A stretch of DNA of 46,825 nucleotides from positions 1 through 46,825 of the forward strand of contig JAJVHW010000051.1 of NCBI GenBank assembly GCA_022072415.1, read 5' to 3'. Positions 32,527 through 41,323 of this stretch are shown here, piece by piece (position 1 is the first letter of the stretch; the number at the start of each line of letters is the position of its first letter). Position numbers and translations under genes: made by a program. The notes below the pieces were generated by a model. The model did no database searches, was not told the origin of the DNA, and saw only the letters and a program-made list of their open reading frames with translations. Source of the stretch: Planctomycetota bacterium (GTDB taxonomy: Bacteria; Planctomycetota; JAJSAM01; JAJVHW01).

Positions 32527-34554
32527 TCAGCGGGTGCGCGTCACCCGCCAGATCGCCGCGAAGGTGGACACGTACAGGCTCCCGTCGGACGCGATCTGGA
32601 CGTCGAGGGGCTTGCCGTCGATCCCGGTCTCGTCGAACCGGAGGAACGGGCGCTCTTCGTCGAGGTCGGAGACCGTCGGGCCGGAGAGGCGGATCGTCCG
32701 CACGTCGGCCCCGTCGTACCCGGCGAGGAAGAGGACCGACTCCCACTCCGGGCCGAAACCGGCGCCGTCGTGGAACGCGAGGCCCGTCGGCACGATCACG
32801 GGCGTCCAGTCGATGATCCGCCGCCCGCGGAGGGGGCCCGGGATCGACTCGGGGTCCTCGGACCCCCACTCGAAGTTCTTCCCCGCCTGCACGAAGTCGA
32901 GTTCGTCGTGCGCCGTCGGCCCGTTCTCCGTGACGAAGAGTCCGCCCGTCGGGCCGTGGAACGTCAGGTCGAACGGGTTCCGGAACCCGATGGCCCAGAC
33001 GGGGCTCGACGGGTCCGGGTTCGACGCGGGGACGCGGCCGTCCGGCGCGTACCGGAGGACGCAGCCGGCGAGGGACGCCGGGTCCTGGGCGCGTGCAGGG
33101 TCGCCCGTGTCGCCGACGGTCACCCAGAGCATGCCGTCCGGACCGAACTCCACCGCGCCCGCGTTCTGGGTGACGCCGCTCGGCAGGTCGTCCACGATCA
33201 CGTCCGGCCCGGCGACGGACTCGACCGGACCCGCGGGCGGCGACACCGTGTACCGGAGCACCCGCGTGCGCTCCGCGTGCCCCGCTTCGGCCGCGGTGGT
33301 CGCCGTCACGTAGACGCGGCCCGACGACGCGAAGTCGGGCGAAGCGCAGATCCCGAGGAGGCCGCGCTCGCCGCCCGTCACGACGGGCACAGTCACGAGA
33401 GGTTCCGGGTCCAGCGCGCCGTCGGCGGACACAAGCCGGACGTTCCCGCTCAGGAGCTCGGCGTAGAGCATCCTGCCGTCGGGGAGGAGCGCCATGCGGA
33501 CGGGGATCGCCGCCTCGGTGACCTTGGCGATTCCGAAGCCTGGAAGAAGTTCGGCGACGCCGGCGGGAAGCTCCGGGTCCACGGCGATCGTCAGGTCCGC
33601 CGACGTCGAGCCGCGCGCGTTCCGCGCGGTGACCGTGTACACCGTCGGCGGGCTCGTGGACACCGGCTCGCCGGAGATCCCGCCGGTCTGCGGGTCGAGG
33701 GCGAGGCCGTCCGGGAGCGGGGGGAGGATCGTGAACGCGAGGTCGTCGCCGGAGACGGTCGCCGAGACGGCGAGAGACTCCGCGACGCGCGCATCCACGA
33801 CGTCGTCGTCGAAGGAGAGGTCCCGCGGCGGCGCGAGGTCGAGCGTGCCCGGCGGGCCGACGTTCACGAGGCGCACGTCGAGGGTCGCGGCGCCGCTCGT
33901 CACGCGAACGACTCCGACGCCGGCGGCCGCGCCCATCGTGAACGCGTGGACCGCCCCGCCTCCCCCGGGAGCCGCTGCGACCGCACCGGCGCCGTCATCC
34001 GCAAGTTCGACGACCACGTCGCCGCCCGGCGAGGCTGCGACGCGGAGCCGCACTGCGTCGCCCGGCTCGTGGACGAGGACCGTCCGCCCGGTCTCGACCG
34101 CATGCACGTCGCCGATCGGGCCGAGCCGCCGCCGCGCACGAGCGATCGACGCGGCGGCGCGGCCGGTTGCCAGCATCGCGTCGAGATCGGAGGCTGCGCC
34201 GACTTCGTCCGCCGCGCGGTCAATCCTGCGCCGCGCGTCGAGCAGGCCGACGCGGAGGTCGCGCGCCATCCCCGCAGGCCGCACGTCGCGGATCGCGGTG
34301 GACGCGGCGGTCGCGGACTGCGCAGCGTCTCCGAGCGCGAGGGCGGCGGTCCGGTCGTCATCCGCGAGGAGCGCCGCCGCGGCATCGGCGAGCCGCCCCT
34401 CGCACGCCCGCAGCGCAGCGTCGAGTGCGTCGCGCGGCTCGCCCGCGAACGACGCCCCGCCGCAAAGGAGCGGCGCGAGCACGAGCGGCGCGAGCAGGAG
34501 CGGCGCGAGCACGAGCGTCGGACGCATCGGCGGCATCGTGCCACGGATTGCCAT
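32527..34554 (-). CDS. PQQ-type sugar dehydrogenase-like protein (GSDH propeller) with Ig domain
   Basis: A 675-aa exported protein. The signal peptide is TLVLAPLLLAPLVLAPLLCGG (its Cys could suit a lipobox). A helical/beta region (~40-240) is followed by a He_PIG-like Ig segment (~240-330: FTILPPLPDGLALDPQTGGI) and a six-bladed glucose/sorbosone-dehydrogenase propeller (~340-675: IPVRMALLPDGRMLYAEL, ERGLLGICASPDF, AIGFRNPFDLTF). Such proteins oxidise sugars with PQQ outside the cell membrane. In-frame starts at 34536 and 34527 are also possible. The track start at 34740 lies inside a tandem repeat and is not real. Confidence 0.85.
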   Translation of the reverse strand: MAIRGTMPPMRPTLVLAPLLLAPLVLAPLLCGGASFAGEPRDALDAALRACEGRLADAAAALLADDDRTAALALGDAAQSATAASTAIRDVRPAGMARDLRVGLLDARRRIDRAADEVGAASDLDAMLATGRAAASIARARRRLGPIGDVHAVETGRTVLVHEPGDAVRLRVAASPGGDVVVELADDGAGAVAAAPGGGGAVHAFTMGAAAGVGVVRVTSGAATLDVRLVNVGPPGTLDLAPPRDLSFDDDVVDARVAESLAVSATVSGDDLAFTILPPLPDGLALDPQTGGISGEPVSTSPPTVYTVTARNARGSTSADLTIAVDPELPAGVAELLPGFGIAKVTEAAIPVRMALLPDGRMLYAELLSGNVRLVSADGALDPEPLVTVPVVTGGERGLLGICASPDFASSGRVYVTATTAAEAGHAERTRVLRYTVSPPAGPVESVAGPDVIVDDLPSGVTQNAGAVEFGPDGMLWVTVGDTGDPARAQDPASLAGCVLRYAPDGRVPASNPDPSSPVWAIGFRNPFDLTFHGPTGGLFVTENGPTAHDELDFVQAGKNFEWGSEDPESIPGPLRGRRIIDWTPVIVPTGLAFHDGAGFGPEWESVLFLAGYDGADVRTIRLSGPTVSDLDEERPFLRFDETGIDGKPLDVQIASDGSLYVSTFAAIWRVTRTR

Positions 34555-34586
34555 GCGCGTCGAGCGGGTCCGTCGCGAGGCGGGCG

Positions 34587-34880
34587 CATCCGCGAGCGGA
34601 GCAGGACGTCCACCCGCGACGCCGCGGTGGACGGCGGCGCGCTTCGCGCCGGCGTATCCGCGAGCGGAGCGAGACGTCCACCCGCGACGCCGCGGTGGAC
34701 GACGGCGCGCTTCGCGCCGGCGTATCCGCGACCGGAGCAAGACGTCAACCCGCGACGCCGCGGTGGACGGCGGCGCGCTTCGCGCCGGCGTATCCGCGAG
34801 CGGAGCAAGACGTCAACCTGCGACGCCGCGGTGGACGGCGGCGCGCTTCGCGCCGACGTATCCGCGAGCGGAGCAAGACG
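34587..34880. repeat. 68-bp tandem repeat array
   Basis: Four full 68-bp units start at 34587, 34655, 34723 and 34791, and a 22-bp fifth copy starts at 34859. Each reads tatccgcgagcggagcaaga and so on, and contains a self-complementary cggcgcg-ctt-cgcgccg. Units differ by a few bases. The array sits between the 3' end of tRNA-Phe and the sugar-dehydrogenase start. Because 68 is not a multiple of three, every frame crosses it with a different peptide, which explains the overlapping track ORFs. Confidence 0.95.
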
Positions 34881-34956
34881 TGGTGGGCAGACCCAGACTT
34901 GAACTGGGGACCCCAGCATTTTCAATGCTGTGCTCTACCAGCTGAGCTATCTGCCC
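34881..34956 (-). tRNA. tRNA-Phe (GAA)
   Basis: The reverse strand gives the 7-bp acceptor GGGCAGA/TCTGCCC, D arm AGCTCAGCTGGTAGAGC, anticodon arm CAGCATTGAAAATGCTG with anticodon GAA, and T arm CCCAGTTCAAGTCTGGG. A CCA end is encoded (plus-strand tgg at 34881-34883). The repeat array begins one base past the CCA. Confidence 0.96.
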
Positions 34957-35015
34957 ACGCGCGAGGCGCCGAACCTACCCGCAGCCGCCTCCGCTTCAAG
35001 ATTCGCGCGGGGTCG

Positions 35016-35510
35016 TCACTCCGGATCGGACCGGAGCCGCTCGGTCACCGACGCGTAGAGGGCGTCGAACACGATCTTCGACCGCTCGACCGTCTCGTGG
35101 TCGTCGCGGCAGACGAGCGGGAAGCCGCGGCAGACGGCGCGGAGCCCCGCGCCCTCGGCCGTGTCGTGGAGGCGCGGGGGGAGGTCGGCGGAACCGACGA
35201 TCCGTCCCATCTCGCGGAGGGTCTGGTCCCCGTGCTGGTACATGAGCGCGAGTTGTTCGAACGAGGTGCGGCCCTTCGCGTCCTCGTGAGGGAAGTCGGC
35301 GCCCGGCGCGTCGAAGCCGCGTGCGCCCTCGCGCGCCTGGACCGCGGCCACCTCGCCGGGCTCGACGAAGAGGAAGGTCGCGTCGGGGTCCACGAACCTG
35401 CGGATCAGCCATGCGGTCGCCGCGCGGTTCACGCGGATCCCCTTCCGCGTCACCCACTTCGTCCCGGTGCCGGCGCCCGCGCGCCTGTCCCCGTCCGTCG
35501 ATCCGCTCAT
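35016..35510 (-). CDS. ChrB-like chromate-resistance domain protein
   Basis: A 164-aa protein matching the C-terminal domain of ChrB: KWVTRKGIRVNRAATAWLIR followed by RFVDPDATFLFVEPGEV, with HEDAKGRTSFEQL after it. In chromate operons this domain follows a DNA-binding part; here it stands alone, with no chrA transporter in view. It is the last gene after def and ribF, 7 bp after the ribF stop and with GAGGGAG before the ATG, so it is probably co-transcribed. Its job in this setting is unclear. Confidence 0.75.
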   Translation of the reverse strand: MSGSTDGDRRAGAGTGTKWVTRKGIRVNRAATAWLIRRFVDPDATFLFVEPGEVAAVQAREGARGFDAPGADFPHEDAKGRTSFEQLALMYQHGDQTLREMGRIVGSADLPPRLHDTAEGAGLRAVCRGFPLVCRDDHETVERSKIVFDALYASVTERLRSDPE

Positions 35511-35517
35511 GTCTCCC

Positions 35518-36510
35518 TCACGTCCACGTGCCGCCCGCGCCGGGGACGTCGGCCCGCCACTCGCCGTCGCGGAACCTCCGGCGCATCTCCGCGATGTCGG
35601 CCGCGATCTGCGCGCGGAGCGCGTCGGGCCCGTCGAACCTCCGCTCGTCGCGGAGCTTCCCGAGGAGGAACACCTCGAGCGTCCTTCCGTAGAGGTCGCC
35701 CTCCCAGTCCGGGACGTGCGCCTCCACCGTCTCCGCGCGGCTGCCCTCGGGGTGGAACGTCGGACGCCCGCCGATGTTCACCACGCACGGCCGCGCCGCG
35801 CCGTCGCGTTCGCCGCCGATCGCGGCGACGCCTCCGTACACGCCGCGTCCCGGTCGGAGCTCGCCTTCGAGGTCGAGGTTCGCGGTCGGGAAGCCGAGGC
35901 TGCGCCCGCGCCCGTCGCCGCGGACCACCGTCCCGAAGAGGGCGGGCGGACGCCCGAGCAGGTCGCCGGCGCGCGCGAGGTCCCCCCGCGCGACCGCGGC
36001 GCGGATCGCCGACGACGACACGATCTCGCCGTCGGCCATGCGCACGGGTTCCGTGGACTCGACGAGCACGCCGAGGGGCGCGAGCCGCTCGCGCAGCATC
36101 GCGGCATCGCCGCGGCGGTCGCGCCCGAAGCGGGTGTCGTGCCCCGCGACGACTCCGCCCGCGCCGATCGCCCCGGCGAGCACGTCGTCCGCGAACGCCT
36201 CCGCCCCCATCTCGCGGAGGTCGCGGTCGAACCGCAGCACGGCCACCGTGTCCACGCCCTCGCGGCGGAGCAGATGGAGCCGGTGACGAAGCGACGTGAC
36301 GAGCGGCGGCGCCTCGCCGTGCGTGACGGCCTTCGGGTGCACGTGGAACGTGACGACCACGACCTCGCCGTTCAGCCGCGCGGCCATCTCCCGCGTGCGG
36401 GCGAGCACCGCCCGGTGCCCGCGGTGGACTCCGTCGAAGACGCCGAGCGTGACGGCCGGCCGGCGGAAGCGCTCCCGGCGGAGCGCGCCGAGGCCCTCCA
36501 GCGTCCGCAC
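35518..36510 (-). CDS. ribF: Bifunctional riboflavin kinase / FAD synthetase
   Basis: A 330-aa enzyme that makes FMN and then FAD. The adenylyltransferase half is N-terminal: TLGVFDGVHRGHRAVL carries the HxGH site, followed by VTFHVHPKAV. The kinase half starts near residue 185: LFGTVVRGDGRGRSLGFPTANLDLEG with the PTAN motif, then GVYGGVA. It starts at GTG 36510, one base from the def stop, so the two genes form an operon. Confidence 0.94.
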   Translation of the reverse strand: MRTLEGLGALRRERFRRPAVTLGVFDGVHRGHRAVLARTREMAARLNGEVVVVTFHVHPKAVTHGEAPPLVTSLRHRLHLLRREGVDTVAVLRFDRDLREMGAEAFADDVLAGAIGAGGVVAGHDTRFGRDRRGDAAMLRERLAPLGVLVESTEPVRMADGEIVSSSAIRAAVARGDLARAGDLLGRPPALFGTVVRGDGRGRSLGFPTANLDLEGELRPGRGVYGGVAAIGGERDGAARPCVVNIGGRPTFHPEGSRAETVEAHVPDWEGDLYGRTLEVFLLGKLRDERRFDGPDALRAQIAADIAEMRRRFRDGEWRADVPGAGGTWT

Positions 36511-36511
36511 G

Positions 36512-37033
36512 TCAGGCCGAGGCCCGGTCCGCCGCGCGATCCTCCAGCGCCTTCAGCGCGCGCCGGTTGGCGAGCTTGTCCGCGGGCGTCATCTTCGAGA
36601 GGAACGTCACGCCGTCGAGGTGGTCGATCTCGTGGAGGCAGCAGCGGCCGAGCATGCCGTCGTCCTCGATCTCGCGGACCGTGCCGTCGAGCGTCGTGTA
36701 GCGGACCTTCACGCCCTTCCGGCGCGTGATGACCGCCGCGACTCCCGGGAACGAGAGGCAGCCCTCTTCGCGGGCCTCGCTCCCCCACGCGTCCACGACC
36801 TCGGGGTTGATGATCACGATCTCGTCGCCCGGCCGGCCGGTGCCGGAGACGACCGCCACGCGCGCGTCCCAGCCGACCTGGGTCGCGGCGAGGCCGAGCC
36901 CGTTCTGGTCGAACATCGTCGCGACCATGCGCGCGGCCATGGCGCGGACATCCGCCGACGCGGGGTCGGCCTTCGCCGCGCGGCGGCGGAGGAACGGGTC
37001 GGGGTACTTGAGGACGGGCAGGAGTTCGGACAT
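36512..37033 (-). CDS. def: Peptide deformylase
   Basis: A 173-aa metalloenzyme that removes the formyl group from nascent proteins. All three family motifs are present: GLGLAATQVG, EGCLSFPG (metal ligand C92) and CCLHEIDHLDG (H134, E135, H138). Length is normal. It heads the def-ribF-chrB-like operon. The ATG at 37033 is chosen because the family starts shortly before LPVLKYPDPFLR. Confidence 0.95.
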   Translation of the reverse strand: MSELLPVLKYPDPFLRRRAAKADPASADVRAMAARMVATMFDQNGLGLAATQVGWDARVAVVSGTGRPGDEIVIINPEVVDAWGSEAREEGCLSFPGVAAVITRRKGVKVRYTTLDGTVREIEDDGMLGRCCLHEIDHLDGVTFLSKMTPADKLANRRALKALEDRAADRASA

Positions 37034-37126
37034 GGGGATGCGGGCTCCGGGCTGCGGCGCGGCGGCGGCGCCGGGCCACGGGGAACGAGCATACTCATCG
37101 GCGCGGGGCCGGTCGGAACAATCCCC

Positions 37127-37154
37127 TTGCCGCCCCGGCGGGGCCCCCTACGAT
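37127..37154 (+). promoter_or_regulatory. Sigma70-like promoter for the TPR gene
   Basis: TTGCCG (37127-37132), a 16-bp spacer, and TACGAT (37149-37154) lie about 28 bp before the TPR gene start. This is the cleanest promoter match in the window; it is unproven. Confidence 0.45.
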
Positions 37155-37181
37155 GCTGGAATCCAGAGGAGCCGAGCCCAC

Positions 37182-38516
37182 ATGGCGATCGACGTCAGCA
37201 AGCAGGTCCAGAAGGCCGAGCAGGCCTTCCAGACGAAGAAGTACGAGATGGCGATCGAGATCTACCTGCAGGCCCTGCAGATCGATCCCGACAACCGCGC
37301 GGCGCGGCGCGGCATCCGCCTCGCCTCGCTGAAGAAGACGGAGAACAACTACCCGAGCTCGCTGTCGATCAAGCTCTCGACGGCCTCCACCCGCGTCGGG
37401 ATGCTCCACCCGACGGCCGAGCAGCGGTTCCCCGCGTACGAGGCGTACCTCAAGGTGGACCCGAAGAACACCGACATCGGGCACCAGCTCGCGGAGGCCC
37501 TGGAGAAGGCCGGGCACCAGAACGGCGCCATCGGCGTGCTCGAGGCCATCGTCGAGATCAACCCGAAGGACGGCCAGGCGCGCACGTCCCTCGGCCGCCT
37601 CCTCGCGGGGAAGGAGCCGCAGAAGGCGCTCGAGCACCTCGAGGCGGCGCTGAAGATCGACCCGAAGAACCAGCTCGCCATCAAGACCCGGAAGGACCTC
37701 GCCGCGGAGCTCTCGATCAAGCGCGCCGGGTTCGAGACCGCGCGGACCACCCACGACCTGATCCGCGACAAGGACAAGGCGAGGGAGCTCAACCAGGCCG
37801 ACCGGCTCCAGCGCGACGCCTCGGAGTCCGGCGACCACATCTCGCGGATCGAGGCCCGGGTGCGCCAGACCCCGGGCGACCGGAAGCTCCTCCGCGAGCT
37901 CGCCCGCGCCTATGCCTCGGCGAACCGCACGGCCGACGCGGAGAACGCGTGGCAGAAGATCATCGACTCGGACCCGGCGGACTTCGACGCGAAGGTCCAG
38001 CTCGGCGACCTCCGCCTCGGCCAGATCGACCGCGCGCTCGCCGTCGCCGAGCAGAAGGGCGACCGGATCGCCGTCGACAACCTCACCCGCCGCAGGACCG
38101 AGGCGCAGATCGCCGAGTTCACGATGCGCGTGTCGGAGCACCCGACGGACCTCGGGATCCGCTACCAGCTCGGCGAGGCCCTGCTCCGGGCGGGGCGCCT
38201 CGACGAGGCGACCGGCGAGTTCCAGAAGTGCGTGAAGGACCCCCGCCGGCGGGTGGACGCCATGTGCCTCCTCGGCGAGTGCTTCCTCCAGCAGGGGCTC
38301 CACGACCTCGCCGCGCGGCAGCTCGAGAAGGCGCTGGAGGAGAGCCCGGGCCTGAATTCCGAACGGGGCAAGGCCATCGTCTATACCCTCGGCGTCCTTC
38401 GCGAGAGCCAGGGCGACCGCGCCGCGGCGAGGGACGAATACCTCAAGGTGTACGAGGTGGACGTGTCCTTCCGCGACGTGGCGAAGAAGATCGCCGCGCT
38501 CTCGAAGCCGCAGTAG
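37182..38516 (+). CDS. TPR-repeat protein
   Basis: A 444-aa protein built mainly of tetratricopeptide-like helices: FQTKKYEMAIEIYLQALQID, AIGVLEAIVEINPKDGQART, KALEHLEAALKIDPKNQLAI, and three or more units in the C-terminal half. A charged stretch around 180-230 separates two repeat blocks. No signal peptide or membrane segment, so it is cytoplasmic, probably a scaffold. AGAGGAG is upstream of the ATG at 37182, and the gene precedes rpsT. No specific role can be given. Confidence 0.85.
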   Translation: MAIDVSKQVQKAEQAFQTKKYEMAIEIYLQALQIDPDNRAARRGIRLASLKKTENNYPSSLSIKLSTASTRVGMLHPTAEQRFPAYEAYLKVDPKNTDIGHQLAEALEKAGHQNGAIGVLEAIVEINPKDGQARTSLGRLLAGKEPQKALEHLEAALKIDPKNQLAIKTRKDLAAELSIKRAGFETARTTHDLIRDKDKARELNQADRLQRDASESGDHISRIEARVRQTPGDRKLLRELARAYASANRTADAENAWQKIIDSDPADFDAKVQLGDLRLGQIDRALAVAEQKGDRIAVDNLTRRRTEAQIAEFTMRVSEHPTDLGIRYQLGEALLRAGRLDEATGEFQKCVKDPRRRVDAMCLLGECFLQQGLHDLAARQLEKALEESPGLNSERGKAIVYTLGVLRESQGDRAAARDEYLKVYEVDVSFRDVAKKIAALSKPQ

Positions 38517-38587
38517 CCCAACGAAGCGCCTCGCCGGGAGAGCCCGGACGGGCGCGACAGACGCAGAGAGGAACCTGACGAGACGCC

Positions 38588-38860
38588 ATGCCCCACACCG
38601 AGCACGCCAAGAAGTCCCACCGCAAGTCGGTCCGCCGCCGCGAGCGCAACCGCGCCGCGAAGGCCGCGTACCGCACCGCCGTCAAGAAGGCGCGCGCGAC
38701 CCCCGCCGGCACCCCCGGCGCGAAGGAGTCCCTCTCGGCGGCGCAGGCGCGGCTGGACAAGGCGGCGAAGAACCGCACGATCCACCCGAACACCGCCGCG
38801 CGCATGAAGAGCCGTCTCGCGAAGGCGCAGAAGCGCACCGCCTCGGCCGACGCGAAGTAG
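38588..38860 (+). CDS. rpsT: 30S ribosomal protein bS20
   Basis: A 90-aa basic protein. MPHTEHAKKSHRKSVRRRER and the C-terminal IHPNTAARMKSRLAKAQKR match bS20, which binds 16S rRNA. Length is normal. It follows the TPR gene by 71 bp on the same strand. The second repeat array lies downstream. Confidence 0.93.
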   Translation: MPHTEHAKKSHRKSVRRRERNRAAKAAYRTAVKKARATPAGTPGAKESLSAAQARLDKAAKNRTIHPNTAARMKSRLAKAQKRTASADAK

Positions 38861-38965
38861 CGTCCGCCGCGCACGCCGCCGATCCATCTCGACGGATCAC
38901 TCCGCCCGGGAGTCCCTGCGCGTCAGGAGCCGGTCGGGGGCGAAGTGCGCCTCGAACCCCGCGCC

Positions 38966-39234
38966 GTATCCCCGAGTGGCGCAGTCAGTCCCCCCCGCGC
39001 CGCCGCGGTGGACGGCGCGCCTCGCGCCGTATCCGCGAGTGGCGCAGACAGCCTCCCGCGCCGCCGCGGTGGACGGCGTGCTTCACGCCGTATCCGCGCG
39101 TGGCGCAGACAGTCCCCCCCGCGCCGCCGAGGTGGACGGCGCGCTTCGCGCCGTATCCGCGAGTGGCGCAGACAGCCTCCCGCGCCGCCGCGGTGGACGG
39201 CGCGCTTCGCGCCGTATCCGCGAGTGGCGCGTGC
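38966..39234. repeat. 61/63-bp tandem repeat array related to the 68-bp array
   Basis: Units starting with gtatcc occur at 38966, 39029, 39090, 39153 and 39214, so lengths alternate 63, 61, 63, 61. This implies a 124-bp higher-order unit. The core (gccgcggtggacggcg, then cgcttcgcgcc, then gtatccgcgag) is the same as in the array at 34587, despite the 4 kb between. It lies in the 404-bp gap (38861-39264) between convergent rpsT and the sulfotransferase gene; nothing else is seen there. Confidence 0.93.
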
Positions 39235-39264
39235 AAAGTGCCGCGTGCAAAGCGCCGCGCGTTC

Positions 39265-40014
39265 TCAGACCGAACGCCAGAGCGCCCGGTCGAGCCCCCA
39301 CTCGCGGCAGACGCGGTCCGCCTCCGGCGCGTAGAGCGACCGAAGCGTCTCGGCGAGTCCGGGCACGTCGTTCCAGGGCTCGGGCACCTTCGCCCCGCCC
39401 GTGGCGTTCCACGTCTCGGCGCCCGGCGCGGTCACCGCGCGCGGCGGCAGTCCGAGCCGTGCGAAGAACGCCGACGCGGCCCCCGCGGGATCGGCGACGA
39501 TCCGCTCGTACTGCATGACGAGGAAGCTCGTCCGCGGGAACGCCCCGAGCCACGCGTCGAGCTGCGTGGCGTACATCCCGCCCCAGAGCGCGTCGTCGCC
39601 CTTGTCGCGCACCCAGTGGAGCCACGCGCGGCCGTCGGCCTCCGCCGGCGCGCCGGGGCGCGTCGCCATCCAGCGGAGCGACGAACGGAAGCGCTCGACG
39701 GGATCGCGGAGCAGCACGACGAGCAGCGTGTCCGCCGGCACCGCGCGGGCGAGGAGGCGCGGAACCCAGAGGCAGCGCAGGTACGCCGGGGTGAACTCCC
39801 CCGGCGCACGCACGGCCGGGAACGACGCGTGGTACGCGGAGATCCGCGCGTCGGACCAGGGCGACGCGAGGAAGCGGTCGAAGAAGTGCGCCTCCTTCTT
39901 CCCGTCGCGCGGCAGCGCCACGTCGGGGTGCTGGAGGACGAGGTCCGTGAACCAGGTCGTTCCGGAGCGCTGGGCGCCGATCCCGACCCAGGCGGGCGCA
40001 CGGCCGGGGGTCAC
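39265..40014 (-). CDS. Sulfotransferase
   Basis: A 249-aa PAPS-dependent sulfotransferase-type protein. The 5'-phosphosulfate loop is GIGAQRSGTTWFTDLVLQHP (about 11-30). KEAHFFDRF and the 3'-phosphate segment VVLLRDPVERFRSSLRWMAT follow. It should move sulfate to a hydroxyl or amine; the acceptor is unknown. The start is GTG at 40014, overlapping the aminotransferase stop by 4 bp (GTGA), so they are likely used together. The track ORF to 41388 runs anti-frame through that gene. Confidence 0.9.
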   Translation of the reverse strand: MTPGRAPAWVGIGAQRSGTTWFTDLVLQHPDVALPRDGKKEAHFFDRFLASPWSDARISAYHASFPAVRAPGEFTPAYLRCLWVPRLLARAVPADTLLVVLLRDPVERFRSSLRWMATRPGAPAEADGRAWLHWVRDKGDDALWGGMYATQLDAWLGAFPRTSFLVMQYERIVADPAGAASAFFARLGLPPRAVTAPGAETWNATGGAKVPEPWNDVPGLAETLRSLYAPEADRVCREWGLDRALWRSV

Positions 40015-41240
40015 TTCGCTCCGACCCCGGCGCCGTCGCGGTGTCCCGACTCGCTCCGCGCGGCGGCCGCGGCGCGCGCGAAGCCGGGGAGCGCGCGTTC
40101 GATCGTCGCGTCGTCCACGCAATAGGAGAGGCGCATGTGCCCCGGCCGCCCGAACCCGGCGCCCGGGACGGCGAGGATCAGCTCGCCGAGGAGCCTCCGC
40201 ACGAACGCCACGTCGTCCGGGTCCGGCGTGCGGGGAAAGAGGTAGAACGCGCCGTCCGGAAGCACGACGTCGTATCCGGCGGCGACGAGCCCGGCGTGGA
40301 GCCGGTCGCGCTTCCGGCGGTAGATCCCCGGGTCCACGGAGACGCCCTGGAGGTCCCCCGCCGCGCGCTGCTGGATGGCCGGCGCATTCACGAACCCGAG
40401 CGTGCGCGTCGCGAACGTCGCTCCCGCCACGAGGGCGTCGCAGTCCGGCATCGACGGGGAGAAGGCCAGGTACCCGATCCGCTCGCCGGGGAGCGCGAGG
40501 TCCTTGCTGTGCGACGTGACGACCACCGTCGGCCCGTAGGATGCGAAGGGCCACGGCACCGGCGCGCCGTACGCGATGTGCCGGTACGGTTCGTCGGCGA
40601 CGAGGACGATCGTCCGCCCGTGGCGCTCGGACGCGTCCCGCAGCAGCGCGCCGAGGCGGTCGAGCGCGGATGGCGGATACACCACGCCGGTCGGGTTGTT
40701 CGGACTGTTGACGAGCACGGCCTTCGTGCGCAGCGTGATCGCGCGCTCGAGGGCGTCGAAGTCGATCTGGAAGTCCCCGCGCGTCTCCGCCACCACGAGC
40801 CGCCCGCCGTGGTTGTCCACGTAGAACTCGTACTCGGGGAAGTAGGGCGCGAGGACGACCACCTCGTCGCCGGGGTCGAGGAGCGTCTTCATGAGGACGT
40901 TGAGCCCGCCCCCGGCGCCCACGCTCATGACGACGTGCCGCCCCTCGAAGGGCAGTCCGGCGGCTCCGGCGAGGTGCGCCGCGACCTTCGCCCGGACCTC
41001 CGGGTACCCGGCGTTCGGCATGTAGCGGTGCGCCCCGGGCGGACCGGGCTCCACGGCGCGGCGGAGCGCGTCGATCACCCGGGGCGGCGGCTCGACCACG
41101 GGGTTCCCGAGGGAGAAGTCGAAGACGTTCGCCGGGCCGTGCTCGGCCTTCAGGCGATTCCCCTCCTCGAACATGCGCCGGATCCACGACGCGGAGCGCA
41201 TCGCGTCGGCGACCTTTCGGGAGAGGACGGGGCCGGGCAC
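40011..41240 (-). CDS. Class I/II PLP-dependent aminotransferase
   Basis: A 409-aa aminotransferase. Seen are GNPVVEPPPRVIDALRRAVE, NSPNNPTGVVYPP (181-185 NNPTG), VADEPYRHI with cofactor Asp216, and the PLP lysine in TSHSKDLALPGERIGY (K246). The substrate is not clear; aspartate or aromatic types share these motifs. I set the start at GTG 41240, with GGAGG 3 bp upstream; the track start at 41336 adds 32 Arg-rich residues. Confidence 0.9.
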   Translation of the reverse strand: MPGPVLSRKVADAMRSASWIRRMFEEGNRLKAEHGPANVFDFSLGNPVVEPPPRVIDALRRAVEPGPPGAHRYMPNAGYPEVRAKVAAHLAGAAGLPFEGRHVVMSVGAGGGLNVLMKTLLDPGDEVVVLAPYFPEYEFYVDNHGGRLVVAETRGDFQIDFDALERAITLRTKAVLVNSPNNPTGVVYPPSALDRLGALLRDASERHGRTIVLVADEPYRHIAYGAPVPWPFASYGPTVVVTSHSKDLALPGERIGYLAFSPSMPDCDALVAGATFATRTLGFVNAPAIQQRAAGDLQGVSVDPGIYRRKRDRLHAGLVAAGYDVVLPDGAFYLFPRTPDPDDVAFVRRLLGELILAVPGAGFGRPGHMRLSYCVDDATIERALPGFARAAAAARSESGHRDGAGVGAK

Positions 41241-41323
41241 GGACCTCCGAGGATGCCGCGTTCCCGTCCGCCGCAAAGCATTGTGTGGGCGTCGCGGCGG
41301 GCTGCGGCGAGGATCGGAGCACG

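Noticed and set aside
32344-34902. 852-aa plus-strand ORF
   Set aside because: Anti-sense to the dehydrogenase gene and then the translated repeat array.
34587-39234. CRISPR arrays suspected from regular repeats
   Set aside because: Units are contiguous tandem copies without unique spacers, and no cas genes are present.
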